Source: Betaproteobacteria bacterium SG8_41 (GTDB lineage Bacteria > Pseudomonadota > Gammaproteobacteria > Burkholderiales > SG8-41). Taken from it: a stretch of DNA of 37,231 bases. Below, piece after piece: positions 22,838 to 30,786 of the stretch. Below the pieces are notes generated by a model that saw nothing but the letters and a program-made list of their open reading frames with translations, was not told where the DNA came from and searched no databases. The stretch covers positions 1-37,231 of the forward strand of contig LJTT01000032.1 in the NCBI GenBank assembly GCA_001303585.1, in the 5' to 3' direction. Every line of letters begins with the position of its first letter. Within the stretch, counting starts at the first letter, position 1. The translations under genes were made by a program, and so were the position numbers.

Positions 22838-23683
22838 TTAGAAGTACGCGGTGGCGCTCATCGTGTATCCGCCGGAGGCATTTGCTGACCAGAGGGCGGC
22901 CTGTGAACCGTCCGGCGTTAGGGCGCCGTTGACGGTGAAGCGCTCATAATGGAGCAGCGGGTGCACGGCGCGGTACTCGAGCCGTCGCACGGGGCGCGAT
23001 TCATGGCGGCGGCAAAGATCGAGCAACAGGATGGTCTGCAACGGGCCGTGGACAATGAGTCCCGGATAACCCTCCTCGTGGCAGAAGTCGATGTCGTAAT
23101 GGATGCGGTGGGCGTTGAAGATCAGCGCCGAGAACCGGAACAACATGACCGGGTCGGCGATCACTTCGCGATGCCACGCGGCCTCTGCCGGCGCGGGCTT
23201 GAGCGCAGGGGGCGGCTCGCCCGGCTGAGGCGCATCGCGGTAAACGATGTCGTGCTCTTCGATCACCACGCCGGTTCCCGCGGCTGTGATTGTGTGACGC
23301 ACCGTGACAAACACGAGATTGCCGCTGCGTCCGTGCTTGCTCTCGACCGACACGATTTCCGAGTTGCGTCGCGCGGTGTCACCCACCTTGAGCGGCCCTG
23401 CGAACTCGATGCGTCCGCCTGCCCACATTCGCCGCGGCAGATCCACGGGCGGCAGGAAATCTCCGCGCCGCGGGTGGCCGTCCACCCCCAATTCGGAGGC
23501 CGGGCTCGTCTCGAGAAAATAGAGCCAATGCCAACCTGGGGGAACCGCATCGCCCGCGCGGGGTTCCGGGTCACGCCGGTCGAGCGTTGCCGCAAGCGCC
23601 GCCAGCGGCCAAGCCGTAACGACATCGGTCGCGCTTCGCTGGTGTCCGATCCAATCCTTCAGTTGCGTGTGCTTGTTCATCAT
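22838..23683 (-). CDS. MaoC/FAS1-like dehydratase (HTD2/mesaconyl-C4-CoA hydratase type)
   Basis: Double hot-dog hydratase of the group that includes mesaconyl-C4-CoA and itaconyl-CoA hydratases and fungal HTD2. The N-terminal FAS1_DH-like half (residues 10-150, with GWHWLYFLE and PRRMWAGGRIEF) precedes a hydratase half. The hydratase motif is FRFSALIFNAHRIHYD near residue 190, holding the catalytic Asp/His region, followed by GYPGLIVHGPLQ. Length is 281 residues. GGAG eight bases upstream supports the Met pair at the start. It is alone here, with no CoA-transferase or ligase gene beside it, so its pathway cannot be deduced. It ends 26 bases from the convergent terC. Confidence 0.82.
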   Translation of the reverse strand: MMNKHTQLKDWIGHQRSATDVVTAWPLAALAATLDRRDPEPRAGDAVPPGWHWLYFLETSPASELGVDGHPRRGDFLPPVDLPRRMWAGGRIEFAGPLKVGDTARRNSEIVSVESKHGRSGNLVFVTVRHTITAAGTGVVIEEHDIVYRDAPQPGEPPPALKPAPAEAAWHREVIADPVMLFRFSALIFNAHRIHYDIDFCHEEGYPGLIVHGPLQTILLLDLCRRHESRPVRRLEYRAVHPLLHYERFTVNGALTPDGSQAALWSANASGGYTMSATAYF

Positions 23684-24274
23684 GGTTGTGCTCCGTGTCT
23701 ATGCAGGCTCTGAACAACACAACAGCGGAAAAACTACTTGGAAACATAAAATTAGAATCTTTTCAAGGAATTTCTTGCAGATGTATTGTCCTATAGTGTT
23801 ATTCGGCTGACGTTACGCACAAAAACCAAATGCGAATAGCACCAGCAGCTGGCTGCCATGACTGTCGGGCTCGCGTCAGGGTCCGCGTGTTGCGATTATC
23901 GCGCTCAAGCTCGTGTTCGGTCAGTCGCAACTTCTGCCTCGGTTGGCGTGGGACCATCAGTGGGATCGGGCAAAACGCCGTGCGTTTGCCGGGACGGGCG
24001 GCTATAAGCTACGCGCTCATTACGGCTCACGCGACAAATGCGGCGCCGGCGGGCGAGTGTCCGTACGAGCTCTGCGTCGACCGATACCGAATGCGCTACG
24101 CCCAAGTGAATCCAAGTTGAGCCTCGGGCGCTGTCGCGAATTTCGTGACAGGACAATCGATGCGATCAGAAGATGCGCCTGATAGAATGCATGTATTCTT
24201 TAGCGCCTTACCCCGTAGACTAAACCGCGCTCCCCGGACACTGGGAAGCGGGTTTTATCATTGGAAACGAAGCG
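23684..24274. other. 591-base gap between the MaoC-like gene and hlyD
   Basis: No convincing gene. The part at 23720-23830 is clearly AT-rich for this genome (runs such as AACATAAAATTAGAATC) and may carry the MaoC-gene promoter or be a remnant of foreign DNA. The part at 23830-24180 is GC-rich and open in three frames (up to 96 codons), but none gives a recognisable protein, so I treat them as chance. An imperfect 14-bp palindrome, GAATGCATGTATTC (24185-24198), could be an operator. A terminator-like hairpin (24225-24256) closes the gap. Confidence 0.55.
24225..24256 (+). terminator. terminator-like hairpin just before the exporter operon
   Basis: CCGC..TCCC pairs with GGGA.GCGG (8 bp with a small internal loop, 8-nt loop) and is followed by G and TTTT. 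It ends 18 bases before the hlyD start. It could end an upstream transcript or act as an attenuator in the hlyD leader. Confidence 0.45.
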
Positions 24275-25495
24275 GTGGCCCACGCCGACCTGAGCAAGCT
24301 GCACATCGAGCGCGGGGAGGGCGCGTCCGTGCCGGCCACCGCTCGCCGCAGACGGGGGCGCTTGCTGTGGATCATCGGCCTGCTGGTGGCAGTCGCGGTC
24401 GTGGTGGTGGCGCTGCGCTTTGGCGCGACGATCAACGTGGAGGTCGCGACGGTGAGCTCGGTGTACCCGTCACAGGCCTACACGCAGCTTAACGCAACAG
24501 GCTACGTGGTCGCGCAGCGCAAGGCCGCGGTTGCCTCCAAGGCAACGGGACGGCTCGAGTGGCTGGGCGTGCGCGAAGGCAGCCGCGTGAAGGAGGGCGA
24601 GGTGCTGGCGCGGCTCGAGAATCTCGACGTGACCGCCCAGATGGAACAGGCTGCCGCGAACGTGCGGCTCGCTCAGGCAAATCTCGAACAGGGACGCGCC
24701 GAGCTGGACGAGGCCGAGCGCGCGTTGAAGCGTTCACGCGAATTGCTGGAGCGCAAGTTCGTATCTCAGGCCGCGCACGACACCGCGATCGCCCGTTACG
24801 AGAAAGCGCGCGCAGCCATTGCGGGCTACAAGGCGGCGATCTCGGTTGCGCAGGCGAATTATCGAGTTACGCAGATCGCGGTGGAACAGACGCTCATCCG
24901 GGCGCCGTTTGACGGCGTCGTGCTCACCAAGAATGCAAATGTGGGCGACGTGATCACCCCGTTTTCCTCCGCGCTGGGCTCGCAGGCGGCGGTGGTCACG
25001 ATGGCGGACATGTCCACGCTGGAAGTGGAGGCCGACGTCGCGGAGTCGAATCTCTCCAAGGTCAGGCTCGACCAGCCCTGCGAAATTCAGCTCGACGCGC
25101 TGCCGGACATGCGATTTCGGGGCGTGCTGCATCGGCTGGTGCCTACGGTGGATCGTTCCAAGGCGACGGTCACCGCGAAGATCCGCTTTGTTGATACGGA
25201 TCCACGCATCCTGCCCGAGATGGCGGCCAAGGTCGCATTTCTTTCACGTGAAGCGCCTCCGGATGAACGCTCGGCGCGAACCGTCGTGAAGCCGGGCGCG
25301 ATCGTGAAGCGGGGCGGGCGCGACGTGGTGTTCGTCGTCAAAGACGGCACCGCGACCGAGACCGGCATCCAGACAGCCGGCCGGATTGGCGATCTGGTGG
25401 AGGTCACGAAAGGCGTGACGGCGGGGGATAAAGTCGTGCTCAAGCCGCCGCGCTCGCTGCGCGACGGCGCTAGCGTGTCACTTCAAACGAAGTGA
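24275..25495 (+). CDS. HlyD/MacA-type periplasmic adaptor of an ABC exporter
   Basis: Membrane fusion protein that links an inner-membrane ABC pump to the outer membrane. One N-terminal membrane anchor (residues ~29-48, LLWIIGLLVAVAVVVVAL) is followed by a split lipoyl domain (GRLEWLGVREGSRVKEGEVLARLEN; LIRAPFDGVVL). Between them lies a coiled-coil hairpin (residues 120-200, QMEQAAANVRLAQANLEQ). A beta-barrel and membrane-proximal domain end the chain. Length is 406 residues. The start is a GTG with GGAAACGAAG upstream. The ATPase and two permease genes follow in the same direction, making a MacAB-like four-gene unit. A hairpin spans its stop codon. The cargo is unknown. Confidence 0.92.
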   Translation: MAHADLSKLHIERGEGASVPATARRRRGRLLWIIGLLVAVAVVVVALRFGATINVEVATVSSVYPSQAYTQLNATGYVVAQRKAAVASKATGRLEWLGVREGSRVKEGEVLARLENLDVTAQMEQAAANVRLAQANLEQGRAELDEAERALKRSRELLERKFVSQAAHDTAIARYEKARAAIAGYKAAISVAQANYRVTQIAVEQTLIRAPFDGVVLTKNANVGDVITPFSSALGSQAAVVTMADMSTLEVEADVAESNLSKVRLDQPCEIQLDALPDMRFRGVLHRLVPTVDRSKATVTAKIRFVDTDPRILPEMAAKVAFLSREAPPDERSARTVVKPGAIVKRGGRDVVFVVKDGTATETGIQTAGRIGDLVEVTKGVTAGDKVVLKPPRSLRDGASVSLQTK

Positions 25496-25498
25496 CAC
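25475..25498 (+). promoter_or_regulatory. perfect hairpin spanning the hlyD stop codon
   Basis: GTGTCACTTC and GAAGTGACAC form a 10-bp perfect stem with an AAAC loop. The TGA stop (25493-25495) lies in the 3' arm. The following AATTTCGAATTTTG is only partly T-rich, so this may be an mRNA-stability or attenuation element between adaptor and ATPase genes. Confidence 0.5.
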
Positions 25499-25571
25499 AA
25501 TTTCGAATTTTGAATGCTAAGCGTTGCATAGCCTGATCGCTTCCGCATCTGGTGTGGGGTGTTCGCGTCCG

Positions 25572-25606
25572 ACATTGAACATTCAAAATTGAGCATTCAG
25601 CATTGA
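25572..25606. repeat. degenerate heptamer array before the ABC ATPase gene
   Basis: Units read ACATTGA, ACATTCA, AAATTGA, GCATTCA, GCATTGA. The array ends four bases before the ATG at 25611. A second short run of the same period (AATTTCG, AATTTTG, AATGCTA) lies at 25499-25519. Confidence 0.75.
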
Positions 25607-25610
25607 AGTA

Positions 25611-26294
25611 ATGCAACCCATCGTTGAAATCCACGACCTCTCGAAGTCCTACCGCCGGGGCGGCCAGATCGTGCCGGTGTTGAGTGACATCGACCTGGAT
25701 ATCGCGCGCGGTGATTTCATAGGCCTGATGGGGCCTTCGGGTTCCGGAAAGAGCACGCTGCTCAATTTGATCGCGGGCATCGACAAGCCCGACAGCGGAA
25801 TCCTGCGGGTGGGCGGCGTGGACATCACGGTGCTTTCCGAATCGCAACTTGCCGACTGGCGCGCCGAGCATGTCGGTTTCATTTTCCAGTTCTACAACCT
25901 GATCCCGGTTCTTACGGCGTTCGAGAACGCCGAGCTGCCACTGCTGCTTACTTCGCTGTCCACACGCGAGCGCCGGCAGCACGTGGAGGCAGCGCTGAAC
26001 ATGGTCGGTCTTGCCGACCGCATGGAGCACTATCCATCCGAGCTCTCGGGAGGACAGCAGCAGCGGGTCGCGATCGCGCGCGCAATCATCAGCGATCCAA
26101 CGATCCTGGTCGCCGACGAGCCGACCGGCGATCTGGATCGGGTCTCGGCGGAGGAGATCCTGACCCTCATGGAGCGGTTGAACGATGAGCTGGGCAAGAC
26201 CATCATCATGGTGACCCACGATCCTCACGCGGCGCAGCGGGCGCACTCGATAAAGCGGCTGGACAAGGGCGTGCTGCAAGACGGCGAACGGTAA
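25611..26294 (+). CDS. ABC transporter ATP-binding protein (LolD/MacB family)
   Basis: Cytoplasmic ATPase of the MacB/LolD-type exporter. Walker A is GPSGSGKST (residues ~41-49), the signature is [15 protein letters not shown], Walker B is [12 protein letters not shown], and the H-loop is MVTHDPHAA. Length is 227 residues, the single-domain LolD form. It lies between the adaptor and two separate FtsX-like permease genes. The start is preceded by a heptamer array and only a weak GAAG, so ribosome binding may be poor. A second array begins four bases after its stop codon. Confidence 0.95.
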   Translation: MQPIVEIHDLSKSYRRGGQIVPVLSDIDLDIARGDFIGLMGPSGSGKSTLLNLIAGIDKPDSGILRVGGVDITVLSESQLADWRAEHVGFIFQFYNLIPVLTAFENAELPLLLTSLSTRERRQHVEAALNMVGLADRMEHYPSELSGGQQQRVAIARAIISDPTILVADEPTGDLDRVSAEEILTLMERLNDELGKTIIMVTHDPHAAQRAHSIKRLDKGVLQDGER

Positions 26295-26298
26295 ATCA

Positions 26299-26350
26299 CA
26301 GTTTCCAGTTTCCAGTTTCCAGTTTCGAGTTTCAGGTTTAAGGTTTCAGG
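26299..26350. repeat. heptamer array (CAGTTTC type), over seven units
   Basis: Four exact CAGTTTC units (26299-26326), then GAGTTTC, AGGTTTA, AGGTTTC and a partial AGG. It starts four bases after the ATPase stop codon. Confidence 0.9.
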
Positions 26351-26434
26351 GATTGGCTGCCGGTCGTGCAATTTGATCGCGTCTACCTGCGGCTAGAGGG
26401 CGTTTCACTTTTCGCGATTATGTAATCGGCGTTC

Positions 26435-26453
26435 ATCTGCGTTTATCTGCGGC
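26435..26453 (-). repeat. dispersed element GCCGCAGATAAACGCAGAT, copy 1 (inverted)
   Basis: The minus strand reads a 19-mer that differs by one base from the plus-strand copy at 30839-30857. A partial relative (CCTGCGGCTA, about 26388-26397) lies upstream. The copies face each other across 4.4 kb. Confidence 0.6.
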
Positions 26454-26458
26454 TAAAA

Positions 26459-26500
26459 CACGATTCACGACTCACCAATCACCAATCACGACTCACGGCC
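26459..26500. repeat. heptamer array (CACGATT/CACCAAT type), six units
   Basis: Units read CACGATT, CACGACT, CACCAAT, CACCAAT, CACGACT, CACGGCC. The array ends four bases before the GTG start of the first permease gene. It is the reverse-complement, shifted form of the GTGAATC type. Confidence 0.85.
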
Positions 26501-26504
26501 TCAA

Positions 26505-27644
26505 GTGCATTTGATCAAACTCATTTTTCGCAACGCGCTGCGGCACAAGTTGCGCACCGGTCTCACGATGCTGGGGCTGGTCGTCGCGATTCTGTCCTTC
26601 GGGCTGCTGCAGACGGTCGTGGACGCGTGGTACGCGGGCGCCGAAGGCGCGGCGCCCAACCGCCTGATCACGCGTAACGCCGTATCGCTGATGGTGCCTT
26701 TGCCGGTGCACTATCGCGACAAGATTCGCTCCGTTGATGGCGTGCAGGCCGTGGCCGCGGCCAACTGGTTTGCCGGTGTCTACCAGGATCCGAAGAATTT
26801 CTTTCCCCAGTTCGCGGTGGAGCCCGCTTCGGAATACCGGATCCCGGACGCACAGTTTCGCGCGTTCACGCGTGACCGCAAGGGCGCGTTGGTCGGCAGG
26901 AAACTCGCGCAGACCTATGGCTTCAGGATCGGGGACATGGTGCCGATCAAGGGCACCATTTTCCCGGGCACCTGGACGTTCGTGGTGCGCGGCATTTACG
27001 ACGGCGCGGATGCCAAAACCGACACCTCGCAGTTCTTCTTCCACTGGGACTATCTCAACGAGACGGTCAAGTCGCGCACGCCGATACTGGCAAACAAGAT
27101 CGGGATTTTCATCGTGCAGATTGCCGATGTGGACCGCGCGGCGGAAATCAGTGAAGAGATCGACGCGCTGTTCAAGAATTCGCCGGCCGAGACCCTCACC
27201 GAGACCGAGAAGGCGTTCCAGATCGGCTTCGTGAAACAGACCGAGGCGATTCTGATCGCAGTTCGTCTCGTCTCCTTCCTGGTCATCTTCATCATACTGG
27301 CGGTGATGGCCAACACCATGGCGATGACCGCGCGGGAAAGGCTTGGCGAGTACGCAACGCTCAAGGCGCTGGGTTTTGGCGGCGGGTTTTTGGCAGCCAT
27401 GATTTTCGGCGAGTCGCTGGCGATCGCCCTGACCGGGTCGCTGGTCGGCGTGGTGTGCACATTTCCCGTCGCGGCCTGGTTCGCCGCCCAGATGGGCACG
27501 TTGTTTCCCGTGTTCGAGGTGAGCCGCGAGACGGTCATGCTGCAGTCTGCTTGCGCCGTGGCGGTGGGCGCGGCAGCGGCCCTGTTGCCGGCCCGGCGCG
27601 CGATCCGCGTGCGGATCGTGGACGGCCTGAGAGCAATCGGCTGA
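26505..27644 (+). CDS. ABC transporter permease, FtsX/MacB type (first)
   Basis: Inner-membrane subunit of the exporter, 379 residues. The pattern is one N-terminal membrane segment (LTMLGLVVAILSFGLLQTVV), a large periplasmic MacB-PCD-like domain (about residues 40-240) and three C-terminal segments. The last two flank GEYATLKALGFG, the cytoplasmic coupling motif of FtsX permeases. The chain ends ALLPARRAIRVRIVDGLRAIG. The start is a GTG with no Shine-Dalgarno sequence, since a heptamer array ends four bases before it. Its TGA overlaps the ATG of the second permease by one base (TGATG). Confidence 0.92.
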   Translation: MHLIKLIFRNALRHKLRTGLTMLGLVVAILSFGLLQTVVDAWYAGAEGAAPNRLITRNAVSLMVPLPVHYRDKIRSVDGVQAVAAANWFAGVYQDPKNFFPQFAVEPASEYRIPDAQFRAFTRDRKGALVGRKLAQTYGFRIGDMVPIKGTIFPGTWTFVVRGIYDGADAKTDTSQFFFHWDYLNETVKSRTPILANKIGIFIVQIADVDRAAEISEEIDALFKNSPAETLTETEKAFQIGFVKQTEAILIAVRLVSFLVIFIILAVMANTMAMTARERLGEYATLKALGFGGGFLAAMIFGESLAIALTGSLVGVVCTFPVAAWFAAQMGTLFPVFEVSRETVMLQSACAVAVGAAAALLPARRAIRVRIVDGLRAIG

Positions 27645-28810
27645 TGGGCATCCCGTTGCGTTACAGCCTGCGCAATCTCCGAACGCGCAAGCTCACCACC
27701 GTCCTTACCTCGGGAGGCATGGCGCTCGTCGTGTTCGTGTTCGCCGCGGTGCAAATGCTCGACACCGGGCTGCGTGCAACCCTGGTCGCGACTGGGCAGC
27801 CCGACAACATTCTGGTAACGCGCCGCGCGGCCGGTACCGAGATCTCGAGCGCGGTCGAGCGCGCGCAGGCGGCGATTATCGAGGCTCAGCCGGAGATTGC
27901 CTCGGGCGAGGATGGCCAACGGCTCGTGTCGAAGGAGACGGTCGTGCTCATCACGCTTCCCAAGCGCGGCACGGGGGTGGCGACCAACGTCACGACACGG
28001 GGAATCGGCCCCGCCGGCCTTGAACTGCGGCCGCAGCTTCGCGTCTTGGAAGGGCGGATGTTCCGGTTTGGCTCGTCCGAAATCATCGTTGGCCAGAGCC
28101 TTTCCCGGCGCTTCAACGGCGCCAGCGTTGGCCAGCGCATGCGTTTCGGCGGACGCGAGTGGACCGTCACCGGCATCTTCGCGGCAGGCGGATCCGCCTT
28201 CGATTCGGAAGTATGGGGAGATGCGGATCAACTGATGCAGGCGTTCCGGCGGCAGGCGTACTCGTCCGTGGTTGCGCGGCTGACCGAGGCGGGGGCGCTG
28301 GATACGCTTGCGCAGCGGCTCGAAGGCGACCCGAGGTTGACGCTCGACATCAAGCGAGAGCGCGAGTTTTTCGAGGAGCAGTCGCGGCTGATGTCCAACT
28401 TCATCAGCTATCTCGGCATGACGTTGTCGGTCATATTTTCAGTCGGGGCAATGATCGGGGCGATGATCACGATGTACAGCGCGGTCGCCAACCGCGTCGC
28501 GGAAATCGGCACCTTGCGCGCGCTGGGCTTCCGGCGCGCGAGCGTGCTATGGGCGTTCCTGTTCGAGTCCGTTTTGCTGGGAGCGGTCGGAGGGGTCGTG
28601 GGCATCGGCCTGGCGTCTTTGATGCAGCTCGTGCAGATCTCGACGCTCAACTGGCAGTCGTTCTCGGAGCTTGCGTTCAGATTCACGCTCACGCCGCGCA
28701 TCGTTTTCTCTTCGTTCGCATTCGCGCTGCTGATGGGCGTGCTCGGAGGGTTCCTGCCCGCGGTGCGTGCCGCGCGACTCAATATCATCGACGCGCTGCG
28801 CGCCATCTAA
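27644..28810 (+). CDS. ABC transporter permease, FtsX/MacB type (second)
   Basis: Second inner-membrane subunit of the same exporter, 388 residues with the same layout: a membrane segment near residues 20-40, a periplasmic domain, then three membrane segments with ANRVAEIGTLRALGFRRASV as coupling motif. The chain ends LPAVRAARLNIIDALRAI. The ATG at 27644 overlaps the first permease's stop codon, so the two are translationally coupled and probably form a heterodimer. The frame is open further upstream inside the first permease, but that part is out-of-frame sequence. The operon order is adaptor, ATPase, permease, permease. Confidence 0.93.
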   Translation: MGIPLRYSLRNLRTRKLTTVLTSGGMALVVFVFAAVQMLDTGLRATLVATGQPDNILVTRRAAGTEISSAVERAQAAIIEAQPEIASGEDGQRLVSKETVVLITLPKRGTGVATNVTTRGIGPAGLELRPQLRVLEGRMFRFGSSEIIVGQSLSRRFNGASVGQRMRFGGREWTVTGIFAAGGSAFDSEVWGDADQLMQAFRRQAYSSVVARLTEAGALDTLAQRLEGDPRLTLDIKREREFFEEQSRLMSNFISYLGMTLSVIFSVGAMIGAMITMYSAVANRVAEIGTLRALGFRRASVLWAFLFESVLLGAVGGVVGIGLASLMQLVQISTLNWQSFSELAFRFTLTPRIVFSSFAFALLMGVLGGFLPAVRAARLNIIDALRAI

Positions 28811-28815
28811 CTGCC

Positions 28816-28908
28816 GTGAATCGTGAATCACAACGGACGAGAAGAGAGCGGCAAGAGTTAGCCGATCTTTGAGACCTGAAACCTGAAACCTGAAACTGGA
28901 AACTGCTG
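28816..28908. repeat. heptamer arrays between the permease and NUDIX genes
   Basis: Two exact GTGAATC units (28816-28829) lie five bases after the permease stop codon. A second array (28874-28908) reads ACCTGAA three times, ACTGGAA, ACTGCTG, and ends one base before the stop codon of the NUDIX gene on the other strand. Confidence 0.85.
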
Positions 28909-28909
28909 T

Positions 28910-29452
28910 TCACCGCTTGGGCAAAGGCTCGATGGTCCCCATGTGCAGCTGATACTCGCCTTTGCGGCGATCGGAGAAATAGTGCTGGAGGGTGTTACGG
29001 ACCGTGGCGAAGGCGAGCCGGTCCCAGGGAACATCCGCTTCGGTATAGAGCTCGACCTCGAGGGTCTCGGCGCCCGGGTGGACTTCGGGATCGAGCAGGC
29101 GCGCGCGGAACAGCAGGTAGACCTGGCTGATATGCGGGATGTTGTAGACCGCGTAGAGCGGTCCAATCTCGACGCGCGCGTTGGCTTCCTCGAGCGTTTC
29201 GCGCCGGGCGCCCTGCTCGAGCGTCTCCCCGATCTCCAGGTAGCCCGCAGGCACCGTCCAGAGCCCATGGCGTGGCTCGATTGCCCGCCGGCAAAGCAGT
29301 ATGCGGTCATCCCACTCAACGACGCAGCCCACGACCATGCGCGGGTTCTGGTAGTGAATGACGTGACAGGCGTCGCAGACGTGGCGCTCGAGCGTATCGC
29401 CTGGGGGCACGCGCAACGTCACGGGGGCGCCGCATTGGCTGCAGAACTTCAT
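28910..29452 (-). CDS. NUDIX hydrolase with N-terminal zinc ribbon
   Basis: Nucleoside-diphosphate-linked hydrolase of the NudC-like/ADP-ribose pyrophosphatase group. A zinc ribbon comes first (CSQCG at residues 4-8, CDAC at 26-29). The Nudix box GYLEIGETLEQGARRETLEEA follows, with the REx2EE core intact apart from ordinary substitutions. Length is 180 residues. The substrate may be NADH, ADP-ribose or similar; it cannot be told. The start ATG has no clear ribosome-binding site. It is convergent with the exporter operon, with a heptamer array abutting its stop codon. Confidence 0.92.
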   Translation of the reverse strand: MKFCSQCGAPVTLRVPPGDTLERHVCDACHVIHYQNPRMVVGCVVEWDDRILLCRRAIEPRHGLWTVPAGYLEIGETLEQGARRETLEEANARVEIGPLYAVYNIPHISQVYLLFRARLLDPEVHPGAETLEVELYTEADVPWDRLAFATVRNTLQHYFSDRRKGEYQLHMGTIEPLPKR

Positions 29453-29482
29453 GGCGTGGGAATTTTCTTCGAGGCTTTACTA

Positions 29483-29764
29483 TACGGTAACATCGGGGCC
29501 GGGGAAATCCGAACCGCGAGCAATGACATCGAGCGAGCGTTGGTCCGGGAGTGCCGCGAATGGAACGCGGCGCCTTTGCTTACCCACGTCGACTTTTCCC
29601 GCGAGACGCGTGGCCGTCTCGAAGCCGCGGCCTGACTCCGGGCTGATCTCCTGTCTTGTTTCACCGATGCGCGGGGGAATTTCCCTGCGCAGACGCCTGA
29701 TTATCCGGTCGTCTGGCTGGACAGGGGCAAGGTCCCGCGGGACGAGCGGATCCAGCTCAACTAG
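29483..29764 (+). pseudogene. decayed C-terminal VWA-like domain of a DUF2201 protein
   Basis: One frame reads YGNIGAGEIR..SNDIERAL, then, after a TGA at about 29632, LRADLLSCFTDARGNFP and YPVVWLDRGKVPRDERIQLN, ending in TAG. This matches the end of VWA-like metallopeptidase-domain (DUF2201) proteins as I recall them: the metal-site segment (DTSGSIGAGEI), the FTDADGxFP strand, and the terminal YPVIWLVKG...RIQLN. The first Asp-Ser of the metal site is lost (reads LLYGNIG), the middle is short, and there is an in-frame stop. No upstream part of the gene remains, since the NUDIX gene lies there. Intact DUF2201 genes usually sit beside a MoxR ATPase. The identification is from memory of the family and should be taken as probable. 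Confidence 0.5.
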
Positions 29765-29771
29765 GACACGC

Positions 29772-29827
29772 GCAAATCGTGAATCGTGAATCGTGAATGG
29801 TGGATCGTGAGTCGCGGGTCGTGAGTC
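29772..29827. repeat. heptamer array (GTGAATC type) running into the lpqC-like gene
   Basis: Units read GCAAATC, GTGAATC, GTGAATC, GTGAATG, GTGGATC, GTGAGTC, GCGGGTC, GTGAGTC. The array contains an ATG (29797) and several GTGs in frame with the esterase gene, and overlaps its likely start. Confidence 0.9.
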
Positions 29828-30777
29828 CACTCCAATTCTTTGCTGCGTTTACGCTGGTCGTTGCCGCCACCACGGGACAGGCGGCGCTCGCGCCGGGCGA
29901 TCACGAGTTTTCGATCAGACATGACGGGCTGCGCCGGAGCTATCTCGTGCATGTTCCGGCACAGGCGACAGCGGGCGGACGGTTGCCAATCGTCTTGAAT
30001 TTTCATGGTGGCGGCGCCAACGCCAAGATCCAGAAGCGCTACTCGCGGATGGACGAGACTGCGGCGCGCAAGGGATTTCTCGCCGTGTATCCGAACGGCA
30101 CTGGCGGCTTTGCCGGGCGTCTGCTCACCTGGAATGCAGGAGCGTGCTGTGGCTCGGCCGCGGCCAAACGCGTCGACGATGTCGGTTTCGTTCTGGCCGT
30201 GCTCGACGATCTTGCCCGACGAACCGACATCGACCAGAGCCGGGTGTACGCCACGGGCCTTTCGAATGGTTCGATGATGGCGTATCGGCTGGCTGCCGAG
30301 GCATCCGATCGCATCGCTGCCGTCGCGGGCGTGGCTGGTGCAATGGCCCTGCGGCGTTTCAGGCCTGCGAATCCCGTGCCGGTCATGCACGTTCACAGCG
30401 TCGACGATGGGCGCGCGCTCTATGGCGGAGGGCTCGCGCCCGCCTTCCCGTGGACCAATACCCGTGCACAGCATCCGCCCGTCGAAACCATGCTCGAGAA
30501 ATGGGTGGCGCACGATGGTTGCCCTGGCAAGGCGCAAATAACGGCAACGATCAAAGGGCGTCCCGACGCCGCCGATGCCGCGCACACAGCCACGCGCTAC
30601 ACCTATGCACCGTGCCGCGCGCACACCGAGGTCGTTTTGTGGAAGCTGACGGGCGCCGGGCATGTCTGGCCCGGAGGGCAGCAGAACTACCTGCGGTGGC
30701 TGCTTGGTCCGGGAACCACCGTGATAGACGCCAACAACGAAATATGGGAGTTCTTCGCGCGTTTCCGGCGTGACTGA
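29821..30777 (+). CDS. PHB depolymerase-like/LpqC-type esterase, exported
   Basis: Alpha/beta-hydrolase of the polyhydroxybutyrate-depolymerase/feruloyl-esterase (LpqC) group, probably periplasmic or secreted. A signal peptide follows the start (MSPLQFFAAFTLVVAA, cleavage near QAALA). The oxyanion strand is NFHGGGANA, the nucleophile is in GLSNGSM, the Asp is in HSVDDG and the His in GAGHVWPGG, so the triad is complete. A Cys pair near AGACCG is typical. The GTG at 29821 gives a clean signal peptide; the ATG at 29797 would add eight residues encoded by the heptamer array. Length is 318 residues from GTG. Whether the polymer is PHB or a plant ester is unknown. Confidence 0.88.
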   Translation: MSPLQFFAAFTLVVAATTGQAALAPGDHEFSIRHDGLRRSYLVHVPAQATAGGRLPIVLNFHGGGANAKIQKRYSRMDETAARKGFLAVYPNGTGGFAGRLLTWNAGACCGSAAAKRVDDVGFVLAVLDDLARRTDIDQSRVYATGLSNGSMMAYRLAAEASDRIAAVAGVAGAMALRRFRPANPVPVMHVHSVDDGRALYGGGLAPAFPWTNTRAQHPPVETMLEKWVAHDGCPGKAQITATIKGRPDAADAAHTATRYTYAPCRAHTEVVLWKLTGAGHVWPGGQQNYLRWLLGPGTTVIDANNEIWEFFARFRRD

Positions 30778-30786
30778 CCGACACCC

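Noticed and set aside
23830-24182. Three overlapping frames of 83-96 codons before hlyD
   Set aside because: All are Arg/Ser-rich with no ribosome-binding site, and they contradict each other; treated as chance.
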